Under the pieces are notes generated by a model. That model was given only the letters and a program-made list of their open reading frames with translations. It ran no database searches and had not been told where the DNA came from. From Saposhnikovia divaricata (Eukaryota; Streptophyta; Magnoliopsida; Apiales; Apiaceae): a stretch of 64,000 nt of DNA. Within the stretch, counting starts at the first letter, position 1. Each line of letters begins with the position of its first letter. Shown here in pieces: positions 21,302 to 32,100 of this stretch. The translations under genes were made by a program, and so were the position numbers. The stretch covers positions 135,123,001 through 135,187,000 of the forward strand of contig CM071596.1 of assembly GCA_036435485.1 (NCBI GenBank). Reading direction: 5' to 3'.

Positions 21302-21441
21302 TGTTACACAGAGAGATGAGAAGAGAATGAAGGTTGAAGACGAAATTTAGCTTTTGACGTTAGGGTTTACAGAGGTTTTGGAACTTTAGCTGCCTGAGAA
21401 ATCGAATGAAATGATTTGAACAGTTGTAGAATTGTATATAT
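21302..21441 (-). promoter_or_regulatory. Candidate dedicated promoter and leader of the third ORF
   Basis: On the element strand a TATATAC box (plus 21434-21440) is followed about 130 bp later by the ATG. Between them are AAACCCTAA, a telo-box common in plant 5' UTRs (plus 21360-21368), and a pyrimidine-rich leader (CTTCATTCTCTTCTCATCTC). The start context AACAATGGC matches the plant consensus. Together these suggest transcription independent of the LTR. This is inference; no transcript evidence is available. Confidence 0.55.
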
Positions 21442-21900
21442 GTGAGTGACTTGAGTTGTCGATTAGATATAAGTTTTGTATCGACAAGTCAGTCATTCGA
21501 GAAGTATAAAACAACTATTCGATAAGTCAAGTAAGGCTTATTCGATATCTCAAGCAGTTTGTAACTCACAGCTGGCAGTTATTCAACTCAGAAAATAATT
21601 CTAAGCTAAATAAAATATGTTTTTATGAGCGAAATGAAATTTTGAATATAAATCCAAAAAGCGATTAAGTGTCAGCGAGAAATCAGCCTTTTCAAATGAT
21701 TCGATAACTCAAATACAGTATTCGAGAACTCCATCATTAGAGAACTAAAATACTCTATTCGAGAACTCAAAGTGTGCTATTCGATTTCTCCAAAAGACAC
21801 TATTCGAGAACTCAGGAGGGTTCTTGATAGGCCTATTCGAGAACTCGAGCCATGACAAAACAATGAACCATTCGAGAAGTCTGACTTATCGAACTATACT
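21395..21900. repeat. Inverted copy of the LTR motif array upstream of the third ORF
   Basis: The plus strand carries about ten motifs reading CTATTCGAGAACTC or ATTCGATATCTC, the reverse complement of the plus-strand LTR array. At least six contain TTCGAGAA. It fills most of the spacer between pol and the third ORF, upstream of the candidate TATA box. Orientation relative to element sense is opposite to that in the LTR. Confidence 0.85.
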
Positions 21901-22154
21901 TTTCAATCATAAAATTCAATTTTAACTATCTTTTAAAATTTACCAGAAATATTCACTGAAGAATATTCTACTAAATTAAATAGTGATTCTCTCAAAATTT
22001 CACAGAAATTTCAAGCTAAAGATGTATGATTTTCAACATATGCAACATTGTGGAATATTTATAAATCATAATCCAGCCAATACTTACTTTAAAAATATTG
22101 AGCATTTGATAAAGTAAGTATTTACTGCTGCAACAATCTAGTTGATATATTCAC
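21901..22154. other. Spacer after copia D pol
   Basis: These 254 bp of AT-rich sequence follow the pol stop. No feature is recognised. Confidence 0.5.
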
Positions 22155-24872
22155 TCAGTCAGAATTTGAAGAATTCAGCATTCCATTCTCACTAACCAAC
22201 CATGTGAAGGTGGCTTCATCTAATGGCTTAGTGAATATGTCAGCTAGTTGTTTCTCTGTGGGAACATAATGTAACTCAATGGTTCCATTAGTTGCATGCT
22301 CCCTTATGAAGTGATATCTGATGTCAATGTGCTTTGTCCTAGAATGATTGATAGGATTGGAAACTATAGAGATTGCACTTGTGTTGTCACACATGATTGG
22401 AATTCTTTCCAACACAAGTCCATAATCTCTAAGTTGGTTTCGGATCCAAAGCACTTGAGCACAGCAACTTCCAGCAGCTATGTACTCAGCTTCAGCTGTG
22501 GAAGTTGACACAGATTGTTGTTTCTTGCTGTACCAAGAGACTAACCTTTGTCCAAGAAACTGGCAGCTACCTGAGGTGCTTTTCCTATCCACTCTGCATC
22601 CAGCATAATCAGCATCAGAATAACCAACCAGATTGAACCCTGTGTCCTTAGGATACCATAACCCCAAGTTTGGTGTGCCCTTCAGATATCTGAAAATCCT
22701 CTTTATTGCTATCATATGTGATTCCTTTGGATTTGATTGAAACCTTGCACACAAGCATGTTGCAAACATGATGTCTGGCCTACTAGCAGTGAGGTAGAGT
22801 AGAGAACCAACCATGCCTCTGTAGATTGAGATATCTACCTTCTTGCCCTTACCATCTTCATCTAACTTGGTAGCAGTGGCCATGGGTGTCTTTGCAGGTG
22901 AGCATTCTTCTAAGTCAAATTTCTTCAATAGATCCTTGATGTATTTGGTTTGACTTATAAAAATGCCATCCTTCCTTTGAATCACTTGCAGCCCAAGAAA
23001 GAATGTTAATTCTCCCATCATACTCATCTCATATCTGCTCTGCATGAGCTTAGAGAATTTCTCACACAGCTTCTCATTTGTAGAGCCAAATATGATATCA
23101 TCCACATAGATTTGAACTAAGATAATATCATCACCATGTTTCTTGTAAAACAGTGTCTTGTCCAGTGTGCCTCTAGTGAATTGATTCTCCAGTAGAAATT
23201 GTGACAATGTGTCATACCATGCCCTAGGAGCTTGCTTAAGTCCATACAATGCTTTAAGCAATCTGTAGACAAAGTGAGGGAATTGTGGATCCTCAAAGCC
23301 AGGTGGCTGTTGCACATATACTTCTTCTTCCAACTCCCCATTCAGAAATGCACTCTTGACATCCATTTGATAGACCTTGAAATTAGAATGTGCAGCAAAT
23401 GCCAAGAAAATTCTGATGGCCTCTAGTCTGGCAACAGGGGCAAAAGTCTCATCATAGTCAATGCCTTCCTGTTGAGAATATCCTTTTACAACCAACCTTG
23501 CTTTGTTTCTTATGACTACACCATTTTCATCCATCTTATTCCTTAGAACCCATTTTGTTCCAACAATGGTTCTATCCTTTGGTGCAGGCACAAGTTCCCA
23601 TACTTTGCTTCTTTCAAATTGGTTTAGCTCCTCTTGCATAGCAATTATCCAATCAGGATCCAACAATGCATCTTCAAGTTTCTTAGGCTCAACTTGGGAT
23701 AGAAAGCAACCATAGAGACATTCATTTAGAGTTGCTCTCCTTGTCCTCACTCCTGTATTTGGATCTCCAATTATCTGATCTGCAGTATGTGATCTATCCC
23801 ATTTCCTTGTATGTTCAGATTGATTTCTCAGCCTTGATGTTGCTTCATCATCCAGATCATGATCATTTACATTTCCTCCCCCTGTGAAGTTTCCACTAAT
23901 CACAGGTGTGTCTTGGATGCTTGTTTCTTCATTGTTGGTTGACACAGGTTCTTCATTCACTTGAGTTTGTTGGATTGTGGGCTCAAATTCAGTTTCAATC
24001 TCCTCATCAGAATCATCTAGATTGTCAAACTTCAAAGGATCTTTATCTTCATAATTGGCTTCTTCTAATCCAGGTAGTTTGCTGTCATCAAATGTCACAT
24101 CTGTGCTTTCCATGACTTTCTTTTGAGTGATGACATAAACTTTGTATGCAATTCTTTCCATAGAGTAGCCAAGAAAAATTCCTTCAAATGCTTTTGCATC
24201 AAACTTTCCAACATATTCTGAGTTGTCTTTTAACACAAAGCATTTGCTTCCAAAAGTATGAACATACTTTAGGGTGGGCTTCTTTCCAATCATCAAGTTG
24301 TAAGGTGTCTTTCCAGTGTTTTTGTTGATGAGGGTTCTGTTTTGGATATAGCATGCAGTGCTCACAGCCTCAGCCCAAAAACATGTAGGCATCTTTGCAT
24401 CAAGTAACATTGTTCTAGCAGCCTCAATCAGAGTTCTATTCTTTCTTTCAACAACTCCATTTTGTTGTGGAGTCCTTGGAGCTGAGAATTGTTGAGAAAT
24501 ACCATTTTCTTTGCAGAATGCTTCAAGCATGGCATTTCTGAACTCTGTTCCATTATCACTTCTTAATGCAATCACACTTGCATTGTTGGCCTTTGCTTCC
24601 TTGTCAATTTTCTTTATATGCTCAATGATTACTTGGGGAGCCTCATCTTTTGATGCCAGAAATTCTACCCATGTATACCTTGTGAAATCATCAACCATCA
24701 CCAGAGCATACTTTTTCCTTCTTAGTGACATAATATTGACAGGCCCAAACAAGTCCATATGAATTAGTTGTAGGGGCTTGGTTATTGATGTCACTGTCTT
24801 TGACTTGTGGCTTGATCTTTTCATTTTTTCCCTTTTGACAAGCCTCACACACTCCTTCTTGACAGAATTCAA
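22155..24872 (-). CDS. Copia D pol: integrase, reverse transcriptase, RNase H
   Basis: This is an uninterrupted 905-codon frame. The integrase core is at about residues 35-150: HMDLFGPV, RSDNGTEF and QQNGVVERKNR give the D, D and E regions. RT_2 follows with QMDVKSAFLNGELEEEVY (about 500) and the catalytic YVDDI (about 590). RNase H shows GYSDADYAG (about 750), AEAEYIAAGSC (about 795) and KHIDIRYHF (about 845). The enzymes copy the RNA to DNA, remove RNA and insert the product. The ATG at 24872 is not the natural start; the frame joins upstream pol through a frameshift in a run of A near 24830. All catalytic motifs look intact. Confidence 0.93.
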   Translation of the reverse strand: MNSVKKECVRLVKREKMKRSSHKSKTVTSITKPLQLIHMDLFGPVNIMSLRRKKYALVMVDDFTRYTWVEFLASKDEAPQVIIEHIKKIDKEAKANNASVIALRSDNGTEFRNAMLEAFCKENGISQQFSAPRTPQQNGVVERKNRTLIEAARTMLLDAKMPTCFWAEAVSTACYIQNRTLINKNTGKTPYNLMIGKKPTLKYVHTFGSKCFVLKDNSEYVGKFDAKAFEGIFLGYSMERIAYKVYVITQKKVMESTDVTFDDSKLPGLEEANYEDKDPLKFDNLDDSDEEIETEFEPTIQQTQVNEEPVSTNNEETSIQDTPVISGNFTGGGNVNDHDLDDEATSRLRNQSEHTRKWDRSHTADQIIGDPNTGVRTRRATLNECLYGCFLSQVEPKKLEDALLDPDWIIAMQEELNQFERSKVWELVPAPKDRTIVGTKWVLRNKMDENGVVIRNKARLVVKGYSQQEGIDYDETFAPVARLEAIRIFLAFAAHSNFKVYQMDVKSAFLNGELEEEVYVQQPPGFEDPQFPHFVYRLLKALYGLKQAPRAWYDTLSQFLLENQFTRGTLDKTLFYKKHGDDIILVQIYVDDIIFGSTNEKLCEKFSKLMQSRYEMSMMGELTFFLGLQVIQRKDGIFISQTKYIKDLLKKFDLEECSPAKTPMATATKLDEDGKGKKVDISIYRGMVGSLLYLTASRPDIMFATCLCARFQSNPKESHMIAIKRIFRYLKGTPNLGLWYPKDTGFNLVGYSDADYAGCRVDRKSTSGSCQFLGQRLVSWYSKKQQSVSTSTAEAEYIAAGSCCAQVLWIRNQLRDYGLVLERIPIMCDNTSAISIVSNPINHSRTKHIDIRYHFIREHATNGTIELHYVPTEKQLADIFTKPLDEATFTWLVSENGMLNSSNSD

Positions 24873-25385
24873 GTGTGGGCATGCCTCTTACTAACTCTCT
24901 TTTGACTAGAGAATTAATGCCTTTGAAGTTCAAGTGTGATAGCTTCTTATGCCACAGCCAACTATCTTCATTTGATGCTTTTGAGTAAAAGCAACAGATT
25001 TTGTCCTTGTTTGCAAAGTTCATATTGGCTACAAACAGGCTTTCTTTCCTTACTCCAGATAGAGCAAAGTCACCAGTCTTTTTGTGGGTGATCAAACATT
25101 CATCTTTGTCAAAATTCACTTTGAAGCCTCTGTCAGTAAATTGACCAAAACTCAGTAGATTGTGCTTAAGTCCCTTGACCAGTGCTACATTTTCAATGAT
25201 GACATTTCCAATTTCCAACTTGCCATATCCCAGTGTGTTGCCAATGCTGTCATCTCCAAAAGCAACCATTGGGCCAGCCTTCTCCTCATACTATGATAGC
25301 AGGGCCATATCACCAGTCATATGGTTTGAGCATCCACTGTCCAAAATCCTCATAAACAAGTTTGGGTCCATGTGGCTTAGCAACA
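24825..25385 (-). pseudogene. Copia D protease and pre-integrase segment, broken
   Basis: In a frame different from gag, ILDSGCSNHMTG (about 25348-25313) is the copia aspartic protease active site. A TAG follows at 25293-25291. The frame continues from there, with VAFGDDSIGNTLGYG and the GAG-pre-integrase domain (SWLWHKKLSHLNFKGI, then CEACQKGK). It ends in a frameshift within an A run near 24830, after which pol continues in the next frame. Gag and protease are also out of frame, with a likely small deletion near 25350-25385. The protein cannot be made in one piece from this copy. Confidence 0.82.
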
Positions 25386-27835
25386 GTCTTATCATAAACA
25401 GCATGCTTATCAATTTTCTTGATGTTAGTCTTTTTGTCACTGTTAGAAGTCTTAGAATCAGGGTTCTTAGACTTAGGTGACAGAGGCACCTTCCTAACTT
25501 TAGGAGGACTTGAAGACTTTGTTCTTGTGTAGTGTGTGTGAACATTGTGACTGATGCAACCTTCCATGAATTGTCTTCTCAAATTAAAGCAACTAGTCAT
25601 TACATTCATGTTACATGGCATACAATCAAATTTATCACAGAAAGGAGAGTCTCTATGTCTTAAAGGCACAGAGCAATCATAGAATGGTTTAGCAACACTA
25701 CCAGATGGTTTCTTGCATGCATGAGTTAAATGATTAGTGCTAAAACAATTTTGACAAACTTTCCTAGGGGCATTTGGGACATAAGCATAATTGTTGTCCT
25801 TGTTAATCCCTAATTTGCCATTCCTGTTTTGTTTCTTTTTAGCCACTTTCTTCTCAAACTCACTATTCCCAGCTGAAACAAACTTCACAAATTTCTCAAG
25901 TCTAGGTTTACCTCCTACTGACTCCTTGGCTTTGGTTTTGACATTCTCACTCTTAGAGGATGCTTGTTGTTCATTTGATTGTGCCTTATCTTCATCATCC
26001 AACATTTGCTTAATGAGTAAGGCATCCCCATCAATCTCAAGTGTTGGTGTTTTAAATATTGGGGTCTCAGCCTTTTTCAAAACCAGAGGCACTTCCTCTT
26101 GAACAACAATGTCATCTTCAATGACTGCATAGCCTTTCCTCTGCTTGAGAGTGTCATAATCAAGTCCAATAGCAGCCTTAGGTCTAGCTAGATTTTTCTC
26201 ATGGTAGGACTGCAATAGACTAGAGGAATTCTTGAATGTTTTCAATTTAAATTCATTTTCAGCTAGTTCATCCCTAAGAGCCTTCTCCACTTGACTAGCA
26301 CATAGAACCTTATTCTTTAGATATTCGATTTCTTGTTTAAGGTTTTCTATTTGCATAGCAGTTAGTTCTAGTTCCTCATTTATTTTGTTTAACAGTTCAT
26401 TCCTAGTAGACAGTTTAGCAATCTCTTCATTAGCAGCAGTCATACTAGTATGAATATTAAACATCTCAATAGATAGTTGTTCAACCATAGATTTGTATTC
26501 AGAAACAGACATATCTATAGTAGTGAGGGATGGTACCTGAGAGTCTGATTCAGATGGTTCTTCCTTGGAGTTGGCCATCAAGGCATAGTTGCAAAATTCT
26601 TGTTCTTCTCCATCACTATCAGAATCATCCCAACACTTCCCTTCAGCTATGTAGGCCTTACCTGGTGCATGCTTCTTTAGCAGAGCCTCATACTTAACTT
26701 CAAGCTCAAGAAACTCCTTATCCTTCTTCTTAGGCTTCTTGCATTCACTGGCAAAATGCCATAGGTCATTGCATCTATAACATCTCACAGATGACCTATC
26801 CACATAGCTGGTTTTGAATTTGTTTTTCTTTGCTTTCACAGGTGCCTTGCTCTTGTTGAATGAATGATTTTGAGATCTAGACTTGAAGGGTTGATTCCTC
26901 TTAAATCTGATGTTTGGGAATTTTCTAGCCATAAAAGCATATGAAGTGTTTTCCATGGTATCCAACTCATCAAGAGTATAGAACTCATCTTCTTCATTTT
27001 CATCAACAGGTTCAGCCACTTCTTCTTCAGTCTCTTCATCATCTACTATCTCTTCTATTCTCAGTTGACTTGTAGATGCCTCTAGGTCTTGAACGGATTT
27101 GTTGACAATCAAGGCACAAGATGTGTTTATCATTCTGCCTTGGTTGGCTTGGATAGCCCTCTTCTGAAGCAACTCAAGCTCATGAGTTTTTAAAACCCCA
27201 TAGAGCACATCATATGTGACTTTGTTCAAATCTCTTTCTCTTAGAGATATGACCCTTTGCTCTAGATGGTTTGGTGCAGATAGTAGAAACTTCATGTTTA
27301 ATTCCTTAGTGCTGTAAACCTTCCCATTCATTTGAAGCTCAGTCACCAGCTTGTGAAATCTCTCAAACATATCAGTAATACTTTCTTTGGACTGTGCCAT
27401 GAAAGCTTCATACTGTGTGACCAGTATCTGTTTCCTATTTTCTCTTACCTCCTCTGTCCCTTCACATAACACCTCGATGTGGTTCCACATGTCCTTGGCT
27501 GATGTGCATGATGCTATATTAGCAAACATCGACATATCCATGGAGTCTATGATCAGCAACATGAGATGACTGTCTAGGGCAACCTTTTCCTTCTCTGAGT
27601 CCGTCCATTTGGATGGTTCTTTTGCAACATATGATCTAGGAATGACTATTGTGCCCACTGTAGATTCAGCAATTTCTTGTTGTGGTACAAATGGACCATT
27701 CTTGAGGATGTCAGGGTAGAGAGGATTGGCAGCTTTGATGAACAACAACATTTTTATTTTCCAGAGGTTGTAATTCTCTTTGTCGAACTTAGGGACCTTC
27801 ACCGTACCTGTAGTCTTTGGTGTATTCGAACTCAT
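25310..27835 (-). CDS. Copia D gag, long SIRE-type
   Basis: The frame opens at ATG 27835, just after the primer site, with MSSNTPKTTGTVKVPKF and the copia Gag motif NLWKIKML, giving up to 841 residues. A UBN2-type capsid region covers about residues 70-230. An acidic stretch follows, then a zinc knuckle CYRCNDLWHFASEC (about 349; the usual Gly is Trp), a long coiled coil (about 445-535), and a second CCHC-like motif CQNCFSTNHLTHAC (about 690). The last 15-20 residues overlap the protease in the wrong frame, so the true gag frame ends near 25380. H encodes a shorter relative (62834 on). Gag packages the RNA in particles. Confidence 0.9.
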   Translation of the reverse strand: MSSNTPKTTGTVKVPKFDKENYNLWKIKMLLFIKAANPLYPDILKNGPFVPQQEIAESTVGTIVIPRSYVAKEPSKWTDSEKEKVALDSHLMLLIIDSMDMSMFANIASCTSAKDMWNHIEVLCEGTEEVRENRKQILVTQYEAFMAQSKESITDMFERFHKLVTELQMNGKVYSTKELNMKFLLSAPNHLEQRVISLRERDLNKVTYDVLYGVLKTHELELLQKRAIQANQGRMINTSCALIVNKSVQDLEASTSQLRIEEIVDDEETEEEVAEPVDENEEDEFYTLDELDTMENTSYAFMARKFPNIRFKRNQPFKSRSQNHSFNKSKAPVKAKKNKFKTSYVDRSSVRCYRCNDLWHFASECKKPKKKDKEFLELEVKYEALLKKHAPGKAYIAEGKCWDDSDSDGEEQEFCNYALMANSKEEPSESDSQVPSLTTIDMSVSEYKSMVEQLSIEMFNIHTSMTAANEEIAKLSTRNELLNKINEELELTAMQIENLKQEIEYLKNKVLCASQVEKALRDELAENEFKLKTFKNSSSLLQSYHEKNLARPKAAIGLDYDTLKQRKGYAVIEDDIVVQEEVPLVLKKAETPIFKTPTLEIDGDALLIKQMLDDEDKAQSNEQQASSKSENVKTKAKESVGGKPRLEKFVKFVSAGNSEFEKKVAKKKQNRNGKLGINKDNNYAYVPNAPRKVCQNCFSTNHLTHACKKPSGSVAKPFYDCSVPLRHRDSPFCDKFDCMPCNMNVMTSCFNLRRQFMEGCISHNVHTHYTRTKSSSPPKVRKVPLSPKSKNPDSKTSNSDKKTNIKKIDKHAVYDKTVAKPHGPKLVYEDFGQWMLKPYDW

Positions 27836-27860
27836 GATCGTTTTCTGTTTAGATTAAACA

Positions 27861-27876
27861 TCCTGCTCTGATACCA
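27861..27876 (-). promoter_or_regulatory. Primer-binding site of copia D
   Basis: In element sense TGGTATCAGAGCAGGA follows the 5' LTR end (ACTCAACA) after two bases. It is complementary to the 3' end of initiator-Met tRNA. Confidence 0.92.
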
Positions 27877-28170
27877 CTTGTTGAGTATTGAATACAGTAA
27901 AAGAATACAGAGGGGGGGTGAATGGATTCTTGAACTTTTCTTTGTTCTTGAATCTTTGCAACAAGATATGTGTTTAGTGTGTGAGATATGTAAGTGCAGA
28001 TAACAAAGACAAACATAACACAATATCACTTTAATCTAATATTTTATTAGATAAAGATTTTGCTACAATCTGTGAATACAAATGGTAGTATTCTCAGCTT
28101 CGTTTTTCTTAGAGAGATATTTCTTGTGATGTATCTTGAAAAACTTATCTGCTAAGGAAGTGAGGCTGTA

Positions 28171-28180
28171 TCCTTATAGA
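28171..28180 (-). promoter_or_regulatory. Candidate TATA box of LTR D
   Basis: The element strand reads TCTATAAGGA, about 985 bp into the LTR and about 300 bp before its end. This relative position is similar to the clearer TATA boxes of LTRs A and H. Confidence 0.4.
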
Positions 28181-28455
28181 CATGGATACACCTACTTACT
28201 ACAAATAAGGTAGGTAAAACAAACTACTTTCCAGTATGTCTATCTTATTTGAGTAAGAGTCCAAACGGCTACAGATTTGACCTTGCAAAGCCTGTTCAGA
28301 TCCACTTCTTTAGCTCCTTGTCCCTTTATCTTATCTCTCCATGCTTCTTTGTAAGCTTTCCAATACGCTTTATTGTACATAGTCAAATAAAGCGTCTTGG
28401 CTTGTTGCAGGTTTCTGACTTGTACAATTCTTCAGTATTTTGTCTCCAAGAATGT

Positions 28456-28882
28456 ATTCGAGAAGTGGCTAAGTGATTGATTCGAGAACTCGAATTGACT
28501 TAATCGATAACTCTGAGTTCTCGAATAGTGTTATATTGACATATCGAATCACTTCTCGAATAGCTCTTTTCTCTGGGACTCCTTGAGATATCGAATAGAG
28601 CATTTTGACATATCGAATCCCTGAGATGTCGAATAGCTTCTTTAGTCCTTGAGATATCGAATAGATCATTGACTTGTTGACTCTTAGAGAACTCGAATGA
28701 TGCTTTGACTTGTTGACTCCATGAGTTCTCGAATAGAGTAATAGACATATCGAATCTCTGAGATATCGAATGAGATATTGAACAGTGTATTCAGAGATAT
28801 CGAATAGTGTCTTCTAAGATATCGAATCTCTGACTTCTCGAATTCTAGACTTCTCGAATAGACAAATGTACTTCTCGAATTG
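28456..28882. repeat. Motif array in the 5' LTR of copia D
   Basis: Second copy of the TTCTCGAATAG/GATATCGAATAG array, lying about 280-700 bp upstream of the candidate TATA box in element sense, in U3. Several of the LTR substitutions fall inside motifs, for example GATATT versus GATATC. Confidence 0.88.
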
Positions 28883-29165
28883 GTACTTAGGCAAATTCTT
28901 CTTTTCTTCAAATCCCAACTATGATTATTTGGCAGTCTTTATCTCCTTGCTTGAGGCATGAACCTTGGAACTTCTTTCAAGCATTATTCTTGACTTTATA
29001 AGTACAGTAACACAACTAGAATTTGATGCCTATTACAAGTACAGAACAAATAGAAACTCTACAACTAGAGGTTCCCTCAGTTAAGAGGTCATGTAGGTAA
29101 TGCATAGCATTACACATACTTAGGCTTGTTATTAGATGTATTCAGGCATGCCTCTGTGACTAACA

Positions 29166-32100
29166 GTTCTACTCTTTCTCTGCACATCTACTGGTGCTAC
29201 AATACATACTTTTTCCTTTTTCCATCGACTTTGCTACTTTTCGAACAACACACTATCCGGGTTATGCTCTTACTCAGTCCTATACTATTATCCTTATTGA
29301 TATCTGCAGTGATATTGGTATCACTATCGCATTGTGGATTCGGAGTTAACCTTACTCACACTATGCATTTCCTGATCGCTTTAATCTTCAAAATCTCGAT
29401 CAATATAGAGAAGTGAAAATATTTATTGAGAGATCACTATGATCAAATGAACATTTGTTATATTGCATAGTTAGTACAAAAGGTGGCCAGCCTTTAGTAC
29501 TTGACAAGCAATTAAACAAGTTATGGTATTCCACTTAGACTTCTATCACACAGACAGATAGTCACATAGCAGTACCTCCCCTCCTTAAAAGGTTGTTCAT
29601 CTCAATTCAAAAAGAAGATGAATAAGAGAGAAGAAAAGAAAAGAATTTCAAAGAATTATAGAAAGTTTTCATGATTGCAAAATATCATACTTAGAATTTA
29701 CCTATAAACTATAGAGGTTCATTAGAGAAGAAAAATAATCGTATTCGTATCAAATACTACTTGATCGTAATCTCACGTGTCAACATATCCTCTCTGCTCT
29801 GTCTATCATTCTATGGACCTATATTCTTGTTCAATCTTAGCAACACTCACTTTTGGAAATCCTTCAACCTCTCAGGTTAAATCTTGGATTCCTTGCTTGG
29901 CATCATTGTTACTGACATTCCATGCCACGCTACTAGCTTTTTCATATTTATAATACTATCCCTATCAGGTTGTCATCCCGAGAATTCGTTAGAAAGCACA
30001 TTCATTAATACTTTCATAACATTCCTGGCTTTACATTCCATAATTACTTTCCCAATCTTTTCTTTATCAATCACATCCTTTTTATTATTTGATCCTTCTT
30101 CATTTATGTTATTTATTTCCACCTTCATCTCACCATTAAGATGTCCTTTGTACTTGGTATTTCCCTATTGGTATCCCGTCACATGTATCCAATAAACATC
30201 ATATTTTTTGTGTCAACTTTCCTTTGTTCAACCACCTAAATTCTCGCTTTCTCGATTCATGAGTCTTCTTATTACTCAATCAGTCTATTCCAAATTTCCT
30301 CGAATTTTCCCAACCTAAAGGGAGTTAATCTGTATGTCATTTATACTTTCCATTTCAACATTCCGTTATGACCAACAATCCTAATTTCATTTCTATCAGT
30401 CACTTGGTTTCCATTTCTACTATAATCACTTTATGAACCATCGTTGCATTATCATTTATTTCAAGCATCACATCATTCCAATTTAAACCCTCCGAAATAA
30501 ATCTTGCCGATTTCTCTAATTTAGATCCAATATAATCTATTTCTGCCAAACTTGTCTCTCCACATCTCATTAATCATTCCCACGGGAATACTTTTAGCAT
30601 CATGAATCTTCAATCTCCTATTCTCTATCTTGTTTGCGCAGAAATACACCATCATAAACTTGTTTGTCATTCATCAACATGCCATTTAGCTTATCAATAG
30701 CAGCACTATCTTTATTATTATTATTTTTAGCGTTGTCGTCGAATTTCTTAGAAGAATCACCCTCATTTGCTGTTTACGTAGTGCTTTAATAGCTAACCAT
30801 ACGGGTTTCATAATTGTCAGATTGAAATCCTCTAGGAGGGCAAACTAATCACTATCCCTCATCCACCAGGAATACTTCCTGAACTTGATGTAGTTATTAT
30901 ACGAAGCAGATAAAATTGCAGAAGAGCTTCAAGCATCGTAGCTATGTCAGGTTGACGAAATTATCAATCATATATTTTCAGTAGAAGACTGGAAGCTTAA
31001 CGGTCTACTTAGTCAATTTCGTACCATGGTCCTGGTTTACCTCAAAATGGGACCTTCTAAGGTATGTAATATACTTAAGACGCCATCAGGAATCGAATCT
31101 TTACTTAAATTATTATTACCGTCGATTCTTGCACAATCATCAGAAGGAATATAAATTCCTCCACCACATTATGACCTTCAAGGTCCTTCCAAATATCGTT
31201 CTGTTTTCTTTGGTATGAGCATTTATAATTACTCCTCTATACTTAAAGTGTCGGCCACCTCATTGGCCTTTCCTGATAATAATAACTTCTCATAATCAAT
31301 GTTTTCTGAATCTATTCCAACTTAAACTTTTCTACCTCATTCCCATCACTATTGGATGAATGCATTCTCCCTTAAGCTCTACTGAAGGAGAAAGTATCTA
31401 TCAGTCTTTTTCCATAAGTTATTGTTTCCACCTTTACGTGTGAACTTTATCACGATTACTCCCAATCGTACCTAGGATATTTCTTTTCTTAATCCTTTCT
31501 TGTTTTAGGATAGTCTCAACCTTTATTTGGCATACTTCCTCATGGTCTCACATATGCCTCGCCTGGCATTATTATTATTGGGTCATACATTCCCTACCAA
31601 CTTCTATTTTGAAACTCAGAATATTACCCTTCTTCCTGTAAGGTTTCTTAGGTCATCCTCATCGTTTCTCCTGTATTTTCTAGGTACAGGGTATATCAAA
31701 ATATCCTTAATCGATTCTATAACAATTCTGTCTATGTACTTTCCGAAACTCCTTTCCGTAACTCATTAAAGACTATTGTTGCCTTATTCAATCCAACTCA
31801 TATCATCTGAATTCATAATGTCATTATTAGGGGTAATGCCACCCTTTGTGCGTCCCCAGGGTTCATCTTAATTTATGGATATTCTATCCTCAATTCTATT
31901 CTAAAAAATCCATACATCCTTTAGTTAACAATCACTTCATAATTCCTTAATAAGGGTCTCTTTTCAATCGTTCACATCTTGATAATCCATTGGTAGCTTC
32001 ATGCTAACCTTCTCTTTCAAATGGATGTCAGTCTTCATGGCCTTCAAAAGACAACATATATTTATCGGTTCTTCTTTCAAAATTTGGTAATGGCAACAAG

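Larger units (their letters stand above)
15074..29165 (-). mobile_element. Copia D, SIRE-type, young, with an extra 1594-codon ORF
   Basis: This is a 14,092-bp minus-strand Ty1/copia element with two 1287-bp LTRs and exact GTTCT target duplications. In sense order it has the 5' LTR (29165-27879), primer site, gag (27835 on), protease/integrase/RT/RNase H (about 25380-22155), an 853-bp spacer, a third large ORF (21301-16520), a polypurine tract and the 3' LTR. I count about 11 substitutions and no indels between the LTRs, so it is recent. The long gag with coiled coil, the large size and an extra 3' ORF fit the SIRE/Maximus lineage. Two frameshifts and three stops indicate it is not autonomous now. 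Confidence 0.93.
27879..29165 (-). repeat. 5' LTR of copia D (right copy)
   Basis: 1287 bp, the same length as the left copy, with about 11 substitutions scattered over it. It would drive gag-pol transcription leftward. It contains the motif array at 28456-28882, and a TATA-like box at 28171-28180 downstream of that array in element sense. AATAAA on the element strand lies near 28368. Confidence 0.95.
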
